DNA of 45,866 nucleotides from Treponema sp. (GCA_024687165.1 JAILEY010000047.1:1-45866); one strand, 5' to 3'. Positions 33,576 through 42,823 are shown, counted from the stretch's first letter. Notes: a model not told the origin generated them from the sequence alone. Made by a program: numbers and translations.

Positions 33576-34535
33576 ATGGCACACTGGTCAAAAGAAAAAG
33601 AATATGCAAAAACAGATTTTCCGATTCTCTTTACACTTTTTCTTGTAAAAATTTTACCGGAAGCCGTTGTAAATTCAATCGCAGTTTTTGTTTCATTTTT
33701 TTATTTTCTCTTTGCCAGAAAACCTGTTAAACATGCTGTTGAATTTCAAAAGCAACTTAAAACTTTTACAGACGGAAAAATCCCTGAAAAAATAAGCGGC
33801 TACAAATCAATTCTTTCATTCAGCCTCAGTTTAATAGAAAGACTTTCATCGTGGACTGGAAAAAATATAAAGAACAAAAAGATTGTAAAAATTGAACAGT
33901 CTCAATCTGCGGAAAATCTGATAAATCAAAAAAATGGCGCAATAATTTTCGGTTCGCATCTTGGAAATATTGATTTTATGAGAAGCCTTGCTTTGGAAAG
34001 AAAATTTACGGATAACTCAAAGCCTGTAATCAATATTATAATGGAAAAAAAATCGAGCAAAAAATTCAGCAGCGTCATAAACAAAATCAACAGCGATTTT
34101 TACATGAATGCAATAGACCCTTCTGAAATTTCACCCGCAACAATCTGCATTCTTCAGGAAAAACTTGCTGCAGGAGAGCTTCTTTTTGCAGCCTGTGACA
34201 GAACTTCCGCAGAAACAAAAGAAAGAACAATCAGCCAAAATTTTCTGGGACGAATCGCAGAATTTCCATATGGCGTATTTCTTATGGCGACCTTATTTAA
34301 AGTCCCGGTATTTTACATTTACGGCTTGAGAGAAAAGACTTTCATGTTTAAATCAAGAAACGTACTTTATGTGCGGCAATCAAAAATCAATCTTGAATGC
34401 AGCACAAGAAAAGACCGTGAACTGGTAATAAAATCATTATGTAAAGAATATGCTGAAAATCTTGAATCATTCTGTAAAATTGCGCCGTTCCAGTGGTACA
34501 ATTTTTTTGATTTCTATCATCAGGCGGAGAATTAA
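33576..34535 (+). CDS. LpxL/HtrB-like acyltransferase (ApeJ C-terminal half)
   Basis: 319 residues of the lauroyl-acyltransferase (Lip_A_acyltrans) family. One N-terminal membrane segment is followed by GSHLGNIDFMRSLA, the H-x4-D motif. The spirochaete lacks visible LPS genes here, so an Ape-lipid acceptor is more likely than lipid A. In the fused ApeJ this domain follows the glycosyltransferase, as here. It is four bases after the glycosyltransferase stop and adjacent to apeK. Confidence 0.82.
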   Translation: MAHWSKEKEYAKTDFPILFTLFLVKILPEAVVNSIAVFVSFFYFLFARKPVKHAVEFQKQLKTFTDGKIPEKISGYKSILSFSLSLIERLSSWTGKNIKNKKIVKIEQSQSAENLINQKNGAIIFGSHLGNIDFMRSLALERKFTDNSKPVINIIMEKKSSKKFSSVINKINSDFYMNAIDPSEISPATICILQEKLAAGELLFAACDRTSAETKERTISQNFLGRIAEFPYGVFLMATLFKVPVFYIYGLREKTFMFKSRNVLYVRQSKINLECSTRKDRELVIKSLCKEYAENLESFCKIAPFQWYNFFDFYHQAEN

Positions 34536-34970
34536 ATGGCAGTAAAAAAATATTTTGCATGTGTAGAAGCAAAAATCAAAGTTGAATTTTATGATGTTGA
34601 TTCTATGGATATCGTTTATCACGGAAACTACGTACAGTTTCTTGAGCGGGCCAGATGTTTTTTTCTTGAAAAATTAAACTATACTTACGTGGATATGAAA
34701 AACGAAGGGTATGCTTTTCCAATCGTTGAATTAAGTATAAAATATATGCGGTCTCTGAAATTCCGCGAAGAAGCAGTCGTAAAAGTTTATCTTACGGAAT
34801 ATGAGAATTGTCTAAAATTTGATTACGAGATTTTTAATCAGGAAGGAGTTCTTGTAACAAAAGCCAGCACAACTCAAATGGTTATAGACAGCAAAACGAA
34901 CAAGACTCTTTTTGTCTGCCCTCAGTCGTTGATAAAAAAAGTTGAGAGTTTTATCGGTAATAAGGAATAG
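34536..34970 (+). CDS. ApeK-like hot-dog thioesterase
   Basis: 144 residues of the 4-hydroxybenzoyl-CoA/YbgC thioesterase family. The active-site region VEFYDVDSMDIVYHGNYVQF contains the catalytic Asp (VDSMDIV) and the tyrosine-His-Gly strand. It may release or edit acyl groups from a carrier. The ATG follows the acyltransferase stop directly. Confidence 0.85.
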   Translation: MAVKKYFACVEAKIKVEFYDVDSMDIVYHGNYVQFLERARCFFLEKLNYTYVDMKNEGYAFPIVELSIKYMRSLKFREEAVVKVYLTEYENCLKFDYEIFNQEGVLVTKASTTQMVIDSKTNKTLFVCPQSLIKKVESFIGNKE

Positions 34971-35002
34971 AATTTATATTGCTTTTTAACAGGAGTTGGA
35001 AT

Positions 35003-35626
35003 ATGAAAAAGTTTTCTATTGCATTTATTTTGGCATGCTTTATTTTTTCAGCAAATGCACAGAATGTTACAATGGAATCTGTATGCGAACAGCTTTCACA
35101 ACACACTCATACAACAGGAAATTTTGAACAGATAAAAGTTATAAAGAAGATGAAGAACAGAAAGATAAAATCTTACGGAACATTCATTTTCAGCACAGAA
35201 GGAATTTACTGGAATACTAAAAAACCTGTTGCATCCACAATGATTATAAATTCTTCTGCAATGACTCAAATTTCAAACGGAAAAGAAACTGTAACTTCAA
35301 TTGAAGGAAATGATACATTCAAAAATTTTAAGAATTCAGTTGATGCTTTTTTTGCAAACGATTTAAGCAATTTGAAAAAAAACTTCAAGATTGATTTTAA
35401 ATTTGCGGGCGGAAAATGGACAATGACTCTCGTTCCAACCGGAAAAAAAATGTCTTCTAAAATCAAAGATATTGTAATGACGGGAACTTCAGACGGCACA
35501 ACAAGCGAGATTTCATCTGTTGTAATTTCTGAAGTCTCAGGTGATTCGCTGACTTATAATCTTTCAAACTTAAAATATCTAAAGGAACTCTCTCCAGATG
35601 AAAAAAAACTTTTCATTTTTAAATAA
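35003..35626 (+). CDS. ApeL-like LolA-family lipid carrier
   Basis: 207 residues, with a signal peptide (about 1-18, AILACFIFSANAQ region) and a LolA-like fold: FEQIKVIKKMKNRKIKSYGTF and the repeated strand pattern FSTEGIYWNTKKPVASTM. In Ape systems this protein should carry the polyene-lipid across the periplasm. I chose ATG at 35003 because GGAG precedes it; the TTG at 34979 has none. The 3' end overlaps the MMPL exporter gene by 29 bases. Confidence 0.82.
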   Translation: MKKFSIAFILACFIFSANAQNVTMESVCEQLSQHTHTTGNFEQIKVIKKMKNRKIKSYGTFIFSTEGIYWNTKKPVASTMIINSSAMTQISNGKETVTSIEGNDTFKNFKNSVDAFFANDLSNLKKNFKIDFKFAGGKWTMTLVPTGKKMSSKIKDIVMTGTSDGTTSEISSVVISEVSGDSLTYNLSNLKYLKELSPDEKKLFIFK

Positions 35627-38060
35627 ACGAAACAGACATTATCTGGCAGTCTGGGCTGCATTTCATCTTTTAATTCTTGTGTTTTTTGGAATACGTTTTG
35701 TGTTGAATAAAAACTCAATGAAAATTGATGCAGACCTTTTTAACATGCTTCCTCAAACTTATGACAGAAAAGAAATCGGGAAGGCTGATAATGAGCTGAC
35801 TGTAAGAACTGCACAGACTGTAACTATTCTTGTAAGAAACAAAAGTTTTTCTGAGGCAAGAAGAGTTGCCGTTGAAGTATATTCAAAGCTTCGTTCAAGT
35901 AAAAATTTTTCTTCGCTAGATCTTTTTGTAGATCAGGGAAAAATTCTTTCTGAAACTTCTCAGTTCATCCGCAAATACAAATACAATCTTTTAAGTGATG
36001 AAGATATTGCTTTAATTGAATCAGGCAAATTGTCAGATTCTGTAACTGATGAAATTGATTACTCGGGACTCCCTGAATTTTCAAAAGCAGTTGATGAGCG
36101 TGTAAATTTTGATGACGTAAATCAGCAGATTGTTTCAGTTTTTACTTCTTCAGATGATGACGAAACTGTCTTGAGCGATCCTTTTTTTCTTGAAGGAAAT
36201 GCAGTCTTAAATTATCTTGAAACGCTTCAGGAAAACAGCGGCTCAATGAAAACAAAAGAAGGCGTTATTGTCGGAGAGTTTGAAGGAAACTGGTATGTAA
36301 TGATCAGCGGTACTCTCAGTAAAAAGGGTGCAGCACTTGCAAGCAGTAAAAACGGCGTATCAGAAATTTATTCAGTCTGCTCACCGTATGAAAAAGACGG
36401 AACTTATTTTGTTTATTCAGGAACTCCTTTCCACAGCCACAAAAGTTCAATAAGTGCAGTAAAAGAAATTTCATGGATTTCTACAGTTTCAATTGCAGTT
36501 GTAATCATAATGCTGCTTCTTGTATTCAGAACTCCAAGCCCGATTATCTGGTCGCTGTGTTCAATCGGCTGTTCTATATTTGCAGCATTTTCTGCAACAA
36601 TGGGAATCTTTGGGAAAATTCATATTCTCACACTTGTATTTGGAACTTCACTCATCGGCTCATGCATTGACTACAGTCTGCACTTTTTTATCAACTGGAA
36701 AGGCAACGATGATTTAAAGACAGGCTCTCAAATCAGAAAATATCTTTTTTCAGGACTTACGCTTTCTTTGATTTCAACAGAAGTTTGTTTCCTTGTACTT
36801 GCATTTGCTCCGTTTAATTTGCTGCGTCAGATTTCATGTTTCTCTTCAGTGGGAATCTTGAGTTCGTATTTAACAGTCATGTGCATCTATCCATGCATAA
36901 AAATCCCGGAAGAATCAAACAGAAAAGTAAGATATTCTTCTATTGTAATTACACGTAACTGGTACAACAAGAAAAAAGTCGGTCGCGCTGCAATTTCAAT
37001 TTTCTTCATTTTTACAATTACGGCTGGAGTTATCGGCTTTAAAAGATTCTGGGTGCAGAACGACATTCTTAAACTTTATACAAAAGAAGGCCGTGTACTC
37101 AACGACGAAATTGAAAAACTTAAAGTTCTTAAATATTCACCGACTGGCTGGTATATTGTTGGCGCAAAAACTGAAGACGAACTTTTGCAGTGCACAGAAG
37201 CTCTTTCTTCACGCCTTGTAGAACTTAAAAAGACTCTTGATTTTGGAACTTTTGTTTCAGTTTCAAATTATCTTCCTTCATTTGAAAAACAGAAAAAATC
37301 GATTGAAGCAAGCAGAAAACTTTTGCCTTATGTGCAGAAACAGTATGAGCAGGTTTGGGGCATGGAAAAAGATGAAGCGGCTGCATTTGCTTCAAAAATT
37401 AAAATCCCTGAAGAATTTATTACATTCAACGATTTGCCGTCTTTCATAAAAAATAATATTTCAACCGCATGGCTTGGAAAAGTCGGAAGAAAATATTATA
37501 CGGTTGTACTTCCTGGAAGAATGACTGTAAAAGATGATGCAGCATTCCGTGCCCTCGCAGAACAGGACAGTGAACATGTATTCTTCGTAAATAAATCAAA
37601 AGACATGAGCCACGATTTTGACTCTCTTACAATTACGATTTTAAAAATGTTCTTGATTGCATACATTCTGATTTTTATTGTTCTTAGAATATTTTATAAA
37701 TGGAAGCAGGCATTTAAAATCATTTCAATTCCGCTTTTGATAATTCTTATGGTTTCTGCATTCTTTGCAATTATGAACATTCACCTTGAATTCTTCTCGA
37801 TTACCGGAATTATTCTTGTGTTTGGTCTTGGAATCGATTATGTAATTTATATGATTGAAGCAGAACGTCGCGCAGAAAAATCTGCACATGCAAAGCTTGA
37901 ACCATTTGCAATTCTTCTTTCATTCATAACGACCGCAGTTTCATTTGGAGCTCTTACATTCAGTTCGTTTGTACCAGTTCACTTAATGGGACTTGCAATT
38001 TTCATCGGGCTTGCAACAGCTTACGCAAGCAGCTTCTTTTATGACCGTTCTGACATTTAG
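35598..38060 (+). CDS. ApeM-like MMPL/RND exporter
   Basis: 820 residues with the RND/MMPL layout: an N-terminal helix, a large periplasmic loop, a bundle of helices near 290-430, another periplasmic domain, and a last helix set near 670-815. Conserved blocks include VFGTSLIGSCIDYSLHFFINW, with the membrane Asp, and ILVFGLGIDYVIYMIEAERR. In Ape clusters it should move the finished lipid out of the inner membrane using the proton gradient. The start overlaps apeL. The apeN lipoprotein gene follows by eight bases. Confidence 0.88.
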   Translation: MKKNFSFLNKRNRHYLAVWAAFHLLILVFFGIRFVLNKNSMKIDADLFNMLPQTYDRKEIGKADNELTVRTAQTVTILVRNKSFSEARRVAVEVYSKLRSSKNFSSLDLFVDQGKILSETSQFIRKYKYNLLSDEDIALIESGKLSDSVTDEIDYSGLPEFSKAVDERVNFDDVNQQIVSVFTSSDDDETVLSDPFFLEGNAVLNYLETLQENSGSMKTKEGVIVGEFEGNWYVMISGTLSKKGAALASSKNGVSEIYSVCSPYEKDGTYFVYSGTPFHSHKSSISAVKEISWISTVSIAVVIIMLLLVFRTPSPIIWSLCSIGCSIFAAFSATMGIFGKIHILTLVFGTSLIGSCIDYSLHFFINWKGNDDLKTGSQIRKYLFSGLTLSLISTEVCFLVLAFAPFNLLRQISCFSSVGILSSYLTVMCIYPCIKIPEESNRKVRYSSIVITRNWYNKKKVGRAAISIFFIFTITAGVIGFKRFWVQNDILKLYTKEGRVLNDEIEKLKVLKYSPTGWYIVGAKTEDELLQCTEALSSRLVELKKTLDFGTFVSVSNYLPSFEKQKKSIEASRKLLPYVQKQYEQVWGMEKDEAAAFASKIKIPEEFITFNDLPSFIKNNISTAWLGKVGRKYYTVVLPGRMTVKDDAAFRALAEQDSEHVFFVNKSKDMSHDFDSLTITILKMFLIAYILIFIVLRIFYKWKQAFKIISIPLLIILMVSAFFAIMNIHLEFFSITGIILVFGLGIDYVIYMIEAERRAEKSAHAKLEPFAILLSFITTAVSFGALTFSSFVPVHLMGLAIFIGLATAYASSFFYDRSDI

Positions 38061-38068
38061 GGGAAAAT

Positions 38069-38677
38069 ATGAGGTTAATAGAAAAAACTTTACTGGCATT
38101 TTTTTCAGTTTTAATGTTTACATCGTGCAGTTCAACAAGAGTTTTTGTAACAAACACAAAGACAATAAATGTTCTTCCGCCGTCATGCATAGAAAGAAAA
38201 ACTGATAAAATCTACATGCTCACCGCCACCTTTGGTGAAAATAATTTCAGTACGCCCATATACCTTACAGTAAATAAAAAAGAAATTTCCATGCTGATGG
38301 TAAGCGATTTTGGAACTACTCTTGCAAAGCTTTTTTATGACGGAAAAAAATGTACTCTTGAATCAACAGTACTTCCAAAAAAAATTGCACCTCAATACCT
38401 TGTGGCAGACCTTGAATACACATTCGGCGATATAGTTGAAATTGAGGCAGAACTTAGAAAAGCAGGATTAACATTTTCTGTAATTTCTGAATTCGGCTCA
38501 GAGTCATCACCTGGAGTTCCTGCGCCAAATCATCAGTTCAGATTTATTTTTGACGGCAAAAAGAAAATTGCACAAATCGATATTTCAGAAGACGGAACAA
38601 TTGAAATAGAAAATTATCTGCGAAATTACAAATACAAACTCGTTGAAATAAGTGATGACCTTGAGGTAAGTGAATGA
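38069..38677 (+). CDS. ApeN-like lipoprotein (DUF3261-like)
   Basis: 202 residues. A lipoprotein signal (LLAFFSVLMFTSC) places a lipidated Cys at about 20. The rest is strand-rich, with VADLEYTFGDIVEIEAELRKAG and a C-terminal strand (AQIDISEDGTIEIENYLRNYK). The position after the MMPL protein and before ApeO matches the DUF3261 lipoprotein of Ape systems. It probably works with LolA-like and MMPL partners in placing the product in the outer membrane. ATGA overlaps the ketosynthase start. Confidence 0.75.
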   Translation: MRLIEKTLLAFFSVLMFTSCSSTRVFVTNTKTINVLPPSCIERKTDKIYMLTATFGENNFSTPIYLTVNKKEISMLMVSDFGTTLAKLFYDGKKCTLESTVLPKKIAPQYLVADLEYTFGDIVEIEAELRKAGLTFSVISEFGSESSPGVPAPNHQFRFIFDGKKKIAQIDISEDGTIEIENYLRNYKYKLVEISDDLEVSE

Positions 38678-39813
38678 TTTTCATTTCAACCCCGGGAGTT
38701 GTATGTGCGGCAGGAAAATCTGCAGACGAATTGTGGGAAAAAGTTTCAGCCGCTGATTCAACAGGAATAAAAAAAATCCGCATTCCAACAGGTAAAGAAT
38801 TTTTTGCTGCCTCTCTTGATATGGACATTTATGAAATTCAAGATCTCGCATTAAATCAGATTAAAAAAGAAATCTTACTTGCAAAAGAAAAATTTGGAAG
38901 AGAAAAGATTGCAGTGTGTGTCGGCTCTTGTGACAACGGCAGCAGAAAATCTTTAGAAGCACATAAAGAGTTTTTAACAGACGGCACTTTTCCAAAAAAT
39001 TATGAACTTCAGCTTCAGTCAAGCGGATATATTTCAAAAAAAATAAAAGAAAAATATTCATTAACCGGACCGTGCTTAACTTTTAACACGGCATGTTCTT
39101 CCAGCGCAATTGCAATAATAAAAGCAGCCCAGCTTGTAAAATCAGGAATGGCAGATGCAGTAATTGCAGGTGGAATAGACATTGCGTCACAGACAGCTTT
39201 AATGGGTTTTGACGCTCTTGAATCAATTTCCCAAAATATTTCATCTCCGCTAAGTGCAAATAGAAGCGGAATAACTCTTGGAGACGGAGCAGCATTTTTT
39301 GTAATTTCAAAAGAACCACTTTCTGACTTTAACGTAAAACTTCTTGGCTGGGGAGAAAGTTCAGACGCACATCACATGACAAGTCCGCAGCCTGAAGGAG
39401 ACGGGGCCTTTTCTTCTATGAGCAGTGCATTAAAAAATGCAGGTTTAAAATCAGGGCAGATAGATTATTTAAATCTTCACGGAACAGGAACAAAACAAAA
39501 CGACGCAATGGAATCAAAAGCCGTAGAAAGAATTTTCGGCGAATACAAAGTTCCTGTTAGCTCAACAAAATCTTTAACAGGACATACACTCGGAGCAAGC
39601 AGTGCAATAGAAGCCGCAATCTGCATGATGGCAATAAAAAACAATTCACTTCCTTTGCAAAACTGGGACGGTATTGCAGACCCGTTTCTTCCACATCTTA
39701 ATGTAGTAGACAAAACAAGCATTCAAAATCAGAATAAAAAAGAAATAAAAATCTGCATGTCAAATTCCTTTGGGTTTGGTGGAGCAAACGCAACATTAAT
39801 CTTCGGAAAATAA
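38674..39813 (+). CDS. ApeO-like beta-ketoacyl-ACP synthase
   Basis: 379 residues of the KAS I/II fold. The catalytic Cys-His-His triad is seen as TFNTACSSSAIA, LHGTGTKQND and SLTGHTLGASSA, and the C-terminal SNSFGFGGANATL is typical. It should condense malonyl-carrier with the growing chain, in partnership with the chain-length factor at 29273. Start ATG overlaps the lipoprotein stop by four bases. Confidence 0.9.
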   Translation: MIFISTPGVVCAAGKSADELWEKVSAADSTGIKKIRIPTGKEFFAASLDMDIYEIQDLALNQIKKEILLAKEKFGREKIAVCVGSCDNGSRKSLEAHKEFLTDGTFPKNYELQLQSSGYISKKIKEKYSLTGPCLTFNTACSSSAIAIIKAAQLVKSGMADAVIAGGIDIASQTALMGFDALESISQNISSPLSANRSGITLGDGAAFFVISKEPLSDFNVKLLGWGESSDAHHMTSPQPEGDGAFSSMSSALKNAGLKSGQIDYLNLHGTGTKQNDAMESKAVERIFGEYKVPVSSTKSLTGHTLGASSAIEAAICMMAIKNNSLPLQNWDGIADPFLPHLNVVDKTSIQNQNKKEIKICMSNSFGFGGANATLIFGK

Positions 39814-39831
39814 ATTTCATCAGGAAAATAA

Positions 39832-40302
39832 ATGAATCAGATAATAGAAAAAGATGAACTTATAAATCTTTTGCCGCACAAAGATAAAATGTTTCTCCTT
39901 ACCCGCGTCAACTCATATGATATAGAAAAGAATATAATAGAAGCACAATTTGAAATTTCCAGCGACTGTATTTTTTATAATCAGCAGAACGACGGAATTC
40001 CTTCCTGGGTGAGTTTTGAACTTATGGCACAGGGAGTTTCTGCATTAACAGGCATATCTGACAAAATCAAAAACAGACCACCTCAGGCCGGCTGCATTTT
40101 AAGCGTGATGAATTACAGCTCAACCTTGCCCTTTATAAAATGCGGAACAACAGTTAATATAAATGCAGAAGAAGATTTTGCAGATTATGAGTCGCACGTG
40201 TACAAATACAGATGCATAGTTTCAGACTTCGCAGACAAAAGCATAATTGCAGAATCAGAAATCACCGTAATGAAAGTAAAAGACATGGAGAGTTTATTTT
40301 GA
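39832..40302 (+). CDS. ApeP-like 3-hydroxyacyl-ACP dehydratase
   Basis: 156 residues, hot-dog fold of the second Ape dehydratase type (COG4706-like): LLPHKDKMFLLTRV near residue 15 with the active His, and WVSFELMAQGVSALTG near 62. With ApeI it would form the polyene double bonds. The stop TGA overlaps the TTG start of the ketoreductase. Confidence 0.85.
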   Translation: MNQIIEKDELINLLPHKDKMFLLTRVNSYDIEKNIIEAQFEISSDCIFYNQQNDGIPSWVSFELMAQGVSALTGISDKIKNRPPQAGCILSVMNYSSTLPFIKCGTTVNINAEEDFADYESHVYKYRCIVSDFADKSIIAESEITVMKVKDMESLF

Positions 40303-41036
40303 AAACAGTTTTGGTAACAGGCAGCTCAGGAGCAATAGGCAGAGCAATCGCAGTTGAATCTGCAAAAAACGGCTACAACGTAATCTGCCATTACAACAGC
40401 TCTCCCAAAAAAGCAGAAGAAACTTTGAACTTAATAAAAGAAAACAGCGGTCAGGGAGAACTCATTCAGTTTGACATTTCAGACAGAGCGGACTGCAAAA
40501 CAAAACTTGACTCTCTTACAGAAAAATACGGACCTCTCTGGGGCATAATCTGCAACGCGGGAATTTCAAGCGACAACACCTTTGCAGCACTTTCCGCAGA
40601 CGAATGGAACAGCGTAGTTCACACAAACTTAGATAGCTTTTTCAACGTACTTAATCCGCTGATACTTCCGATGGCTTCAAGAAAAAATAAAAACGGCGGA
40701 AGAATAATTACAATTTCGTCAGTAAGTGGCATCATGGGAAACAGAGGACAGACAAATTACAGCGCATCAAAAGCCGGAATCATCGGTGCCTCAAAAGCAC
40801 TAGCAGTGGAACTTGCCTCAAGAAAAATAACAGTAAACTGCATAGCACCTGGAATCATAGAATCAGAAATGACAGCAGCAATAAACGAACAGACAAAAGA
40901 AAAAATGATTGCTTCCGTTCCAATGGGCCGCATGGGAAAAGCAGAAGAAGTTGCTTCCCTTGCAGTTTATCTTCTTAGTGAAAATTCTTCATATATAACA
41001 AGACAGGTTTTTGCCGTAGACGGAGGCCTTTCGTGA
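40299..41036 (+). CDS. ApeQ-like 3-oxoacyl-ACP reductase (FabG type)
   Basis: 245 residues starting with a TTG that overlaps the apeP stop (TTGA). Short-chain dehydrogenase motifs: VTGSSGAIGRAIA for NAD(P)H, ICNAGISSD, the Ser in ITISSVSGI, and the catalytic Tyr-Lys in NYSASKAG. The C-terminal FAVDGGLS is typical of FabG. It reduces the keto group after each condensation. Earlier in-frame codons lie inside apeP and are not a better start. Confidence 0.9.
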   Translation: MKTVLVTGSSGAIGRAIAVESAKNGYNVICHYNSSPKKAEETLNLIKENSGQGELIQFDISDRADCKTKLDSLTEKYGPLWGIICNAGISSDNTFAALSADEWNSVVHTNLDSFFNVLNPLILPMASRKNKNGGRIITISSVSGIMGNRGQTNYSASKAGIIGASKALAVELASRKITVNCIAPGIIESEMTAAINEQTKEKMIASVPMGRMGKAEEVASLAVYLLSENSSYITRQVFAVDGGLS

Positions 41037-42268
41037 AAAGAAGAGTTGTAGTAACCGGCGGCGGAATGTTAACAGCTTTAGGCAGAACCTGGGAAGAAGC
41101 TTCAGAAAAATTGAAGCAGTGCAAAAATCTCATTCAGTACATGAGCGACTGGGAATGTTACACAAAAATGAACACAAGACTCGCATGCCCGTACACACAG
41201 CCTCTTCCAAAATTTCCAAGAAAAAAAGTCCGCGGAATGGGAAGAGTTGCACTTCTTTCACTTATCGCAACAGATGACGCACTCCGCATGGCAGGATACG
41301 TTGCAGAAGACGGAACAGTTTCTCAGGAAATCCAGAACGGACGCTGCGGAATAGCATACGGAAGCTGCATGGGCTCAATGGAATCACTCAAAGATTTAGT
41401 AAGCATGACAGAGACTCACGACACCTCAAAGCTCGACAGTCAGACTTACATAAAATGCATGCCTCAAACTTGTGCCGCAAACTTAAGCATTTTTTATTCA
41501 GTAAAAGGACGCGTCATAGTAACAGACACAGCCTGTACTTCCTCAAGCCAGGCAATCGGTTACGCATACGAACAGATAAAAGACGGCAGACAGGACATAA
41601 TGATTGCAGGCGGAGCAGATGAACTTTCAGCATCAGACAGCGCAATATTTGACACACTTGGAGCCGCAAGCATATTAAACAGCACGCCGGACAAAACACC
41701 AAAAGCATGGGACAAAAACAGAGACGGACTTGTAATCGGCGAAGGAAGCGGAACATTAATCCTTGAAGAATACGAACATGCAGTAAAACGAGGCGCAAAA
41801 ATCTACGCAGAAATTGCAGGCTTCGCAACAAATATGGACGGCACACACATCACAAGCCCGAATCACGAAACACAGGCAATAGCATTAAAACTGGCACTTG
41901 AAGACGCAGAAATTTCACCGGATCAGATCGGCTACATCAACGCACACGGAACTGCAACACAAGGCGGAGACATAAGTGAATCTCAGGCAGTTTACAGCGT
42001 ATTCAAAAGGGCCGTCCCAATCAGCACAACAAAAAGTTACGTTGGGCACACCTTAGGCGCATGTGGAGCAGTAGAAAGCTGGCTCACAATCAACATGATG
42101 AGAGAAAACTGGTTCCATCCGAATTTAAACCTCACAGAAATAGACCCGCAGTGCGCACCATTAGATTACCTGAGAGAAATCCGCAGCATCAAAACCGATT
42201 ACGTCATGAGCAACAATTTCGCATTCGGTGGCGTAAACACAAGCCTCATTTTCAAAAAAATAAATTAG
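41033..42268 (+). CDS. ApeR-like FabF-type ketosynthase
   Basis: 411 residues from a GTG that overlaps the ketoreductase stop (GTGA). Catalytic triad: VTDTACTSSSQAIG, NAHGTATQGGD and YVGHTLGACGA. It is closer to FabF than the ApeO-like enzyme and probably primes chain growth with the activated starter or makes short chains. It is the last gene of the cluster. No terminator with a T tract follows, only the hairpin at 42334-42365. Confidence 0.9.
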   Translation: MKRRVVVTGGGMLTALGRTWEEASEKLKQCKNLIQYMSDWECYTKMNTRLACPYTQPLPKFPRKKVRGMGRVALLSLIATDDALRMAGYVAEDGTVSQEIQNGRCGIAYGSCMGSMESLKDLVSMTETHDTSKLDSQTYIKCMPQTCAANLSIFYSVKGRVIVTDTACTSSSQAIGYAYEQIKDGRQDIMIAGGADELSASDSAIFDTLGAASILNSTPDKTPKAWDKNRDGLVIGEGSGTLILEEYEHAVKRGAKIYAEIAGFATNMDGTHITSPNHETQAIALKLALEDAEISPDQIGYINAHGTATQGGDISESQAVYSVFKRAVPISTTKSYVGHTLGACGAVESWLTINMMRENWFHPNLNLTEIDPQCAPLDYLREIRSIKTDYVMSNNFAFGGVNTSLIFKKIN

Positions 42269-42289
42269 TTCAGATTTCATTTCTGGAAC

Positions 42290-42400
42290 AAGCTTTATCA
42301 GTAAGCCCGTGTTTCGGAGTTCGCTCCCGCTCATCCAACAGAGATCGTTACCGCTCTCTGTTGGACTAAAGCCCCTACACCCGGGGTTAGGTGCATAAAA
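42290..42400. repeat. Intergenic hairpin repeat
   Basis: TCCAACAGAG (42334-42343) and CTCTGTTGGA (42356-42365) form a perfect 10-bp stem, and CCCC/GGGG blocks follow near 42373-42386. The style, with short GC-rich inverted repeats, is that of dispersed intergenic repeats. It lies between the end of the Ape cluster and the small-peptide element. Confidence 0.5.
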
Positions 42401-42434
42401 AATTTTTAAAAATTTCCCCGCGAAGATGCACATT

Positions 42435-42462
42435 TTGAAAAAAAATCGACAATAAATATTGT
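42435..42462 (+). promoter_or_regulatory. Probable promoter of the 29-residue peptide gene, copy B
   Basis: TTGAAA (42435-42440), a 16-bp spacer and TATTGT (42457-42462). It differs from the promoter of copy C at 45552, where a 17-bp spacer separates TTGCAC and TATATA, so the two copies may be expressed unequally. Confidence 0.45.
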
Positions 42463-42537
42463 TAGGGATGCCTGAACAGGCGGTCATCTCCCGAACTCAA
42501 TCAGCATAAGCTGAAATTTGACAAGGGAGGAACAGCT

Positions 42538-42627
42538 ATGAATTTTGACAGAATAATAGCAGTTGTTACTTGCGTAGCAAATGTTATCTGCACAATTATA
42601 GCAGCACTCTCCTACCTGAATAGATAG
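42538..42627 (+). CDS. 29-residue hydrophobic peptide, likely type I toxin (copy B)
   Basis: A 29-codon gene with a perfect ribosome site (AAGGGAGGA, seven bases before ATG). The peptide MNFDRIIAVVTCVANVIC, then a hydrophobic run to SYLNR, forms one membrane helix with charged ends. That is the build of type I toxins such as Fst, TxpA or TisB. CTCCC at about 42488 can pair with GGGAG of the ribosome site. Beyond the stop, a small RNA of the opposite strand (42636-42732) covers the 3' leader. A copy differing by one residue is at 45389-45478. Expression and toxicity are inferred. Confidence 0.7.
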   Translation: MNFDRIIAVVTCVANVICTIIAALSYLNR

Positions 42628-42635
42628 TTAGAGTA

Positions 42636-42732
42636 AAAAAAAATGACCGCCAGTCTACCATACTGACGGTCTTGTGTCCTCACGGACATAATACCATAAT
42701 GTGGAGATGACCAAATGTTTGGGCATTCCTCA
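42636..42732 (-). ncRNA. Antitoxin-type small RNA, copy B
   Basis: A 97-nt minus-strand RNA convergent with the peptide gene. The 5' end folds GGA-ATG-c-CCAAA with TTTGG-t-CAT-c-TCC. Two hairpins follow: TGTCC/GGACA (42676-42689) and the terminator GACCGCCAGT (42645-42654) with ACTGACGGTC (42662-42671). A run of nine U follows. It would be antisense to the 3' part of the peptide mRNA. Confidence 0.68.
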
Positions 42733-42738
42733 CTTTTA

Positions 42739-42767
42739 AATATATCACTTTCTAATTTTTTTTTCAA
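42739..42767 (-). promoter_or_regulatory. Promoter of small RNA copy B
   Basis: On the minus strand, TTGAAA (42762-42767), a 17-bp spacer and TATATT (42739-42744). It is the same promoter as in front of copies A and C. Predicted start 42732. Confidence 0.7.
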
Positions 42768-42823
42768 ACTGAATTGTCATGAAATGATTTTTTTTTCGGC
42801 AATATACAGTGTGAGGTGATCTA

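Noticed and set aside
41514-41846. 110-residue antisense frame in the last ketosynthase
   Set aside because: Leu/Arg-rich shadow of the ketosynthase with no start signal; the catalytic Cys motif is on the plus strand.
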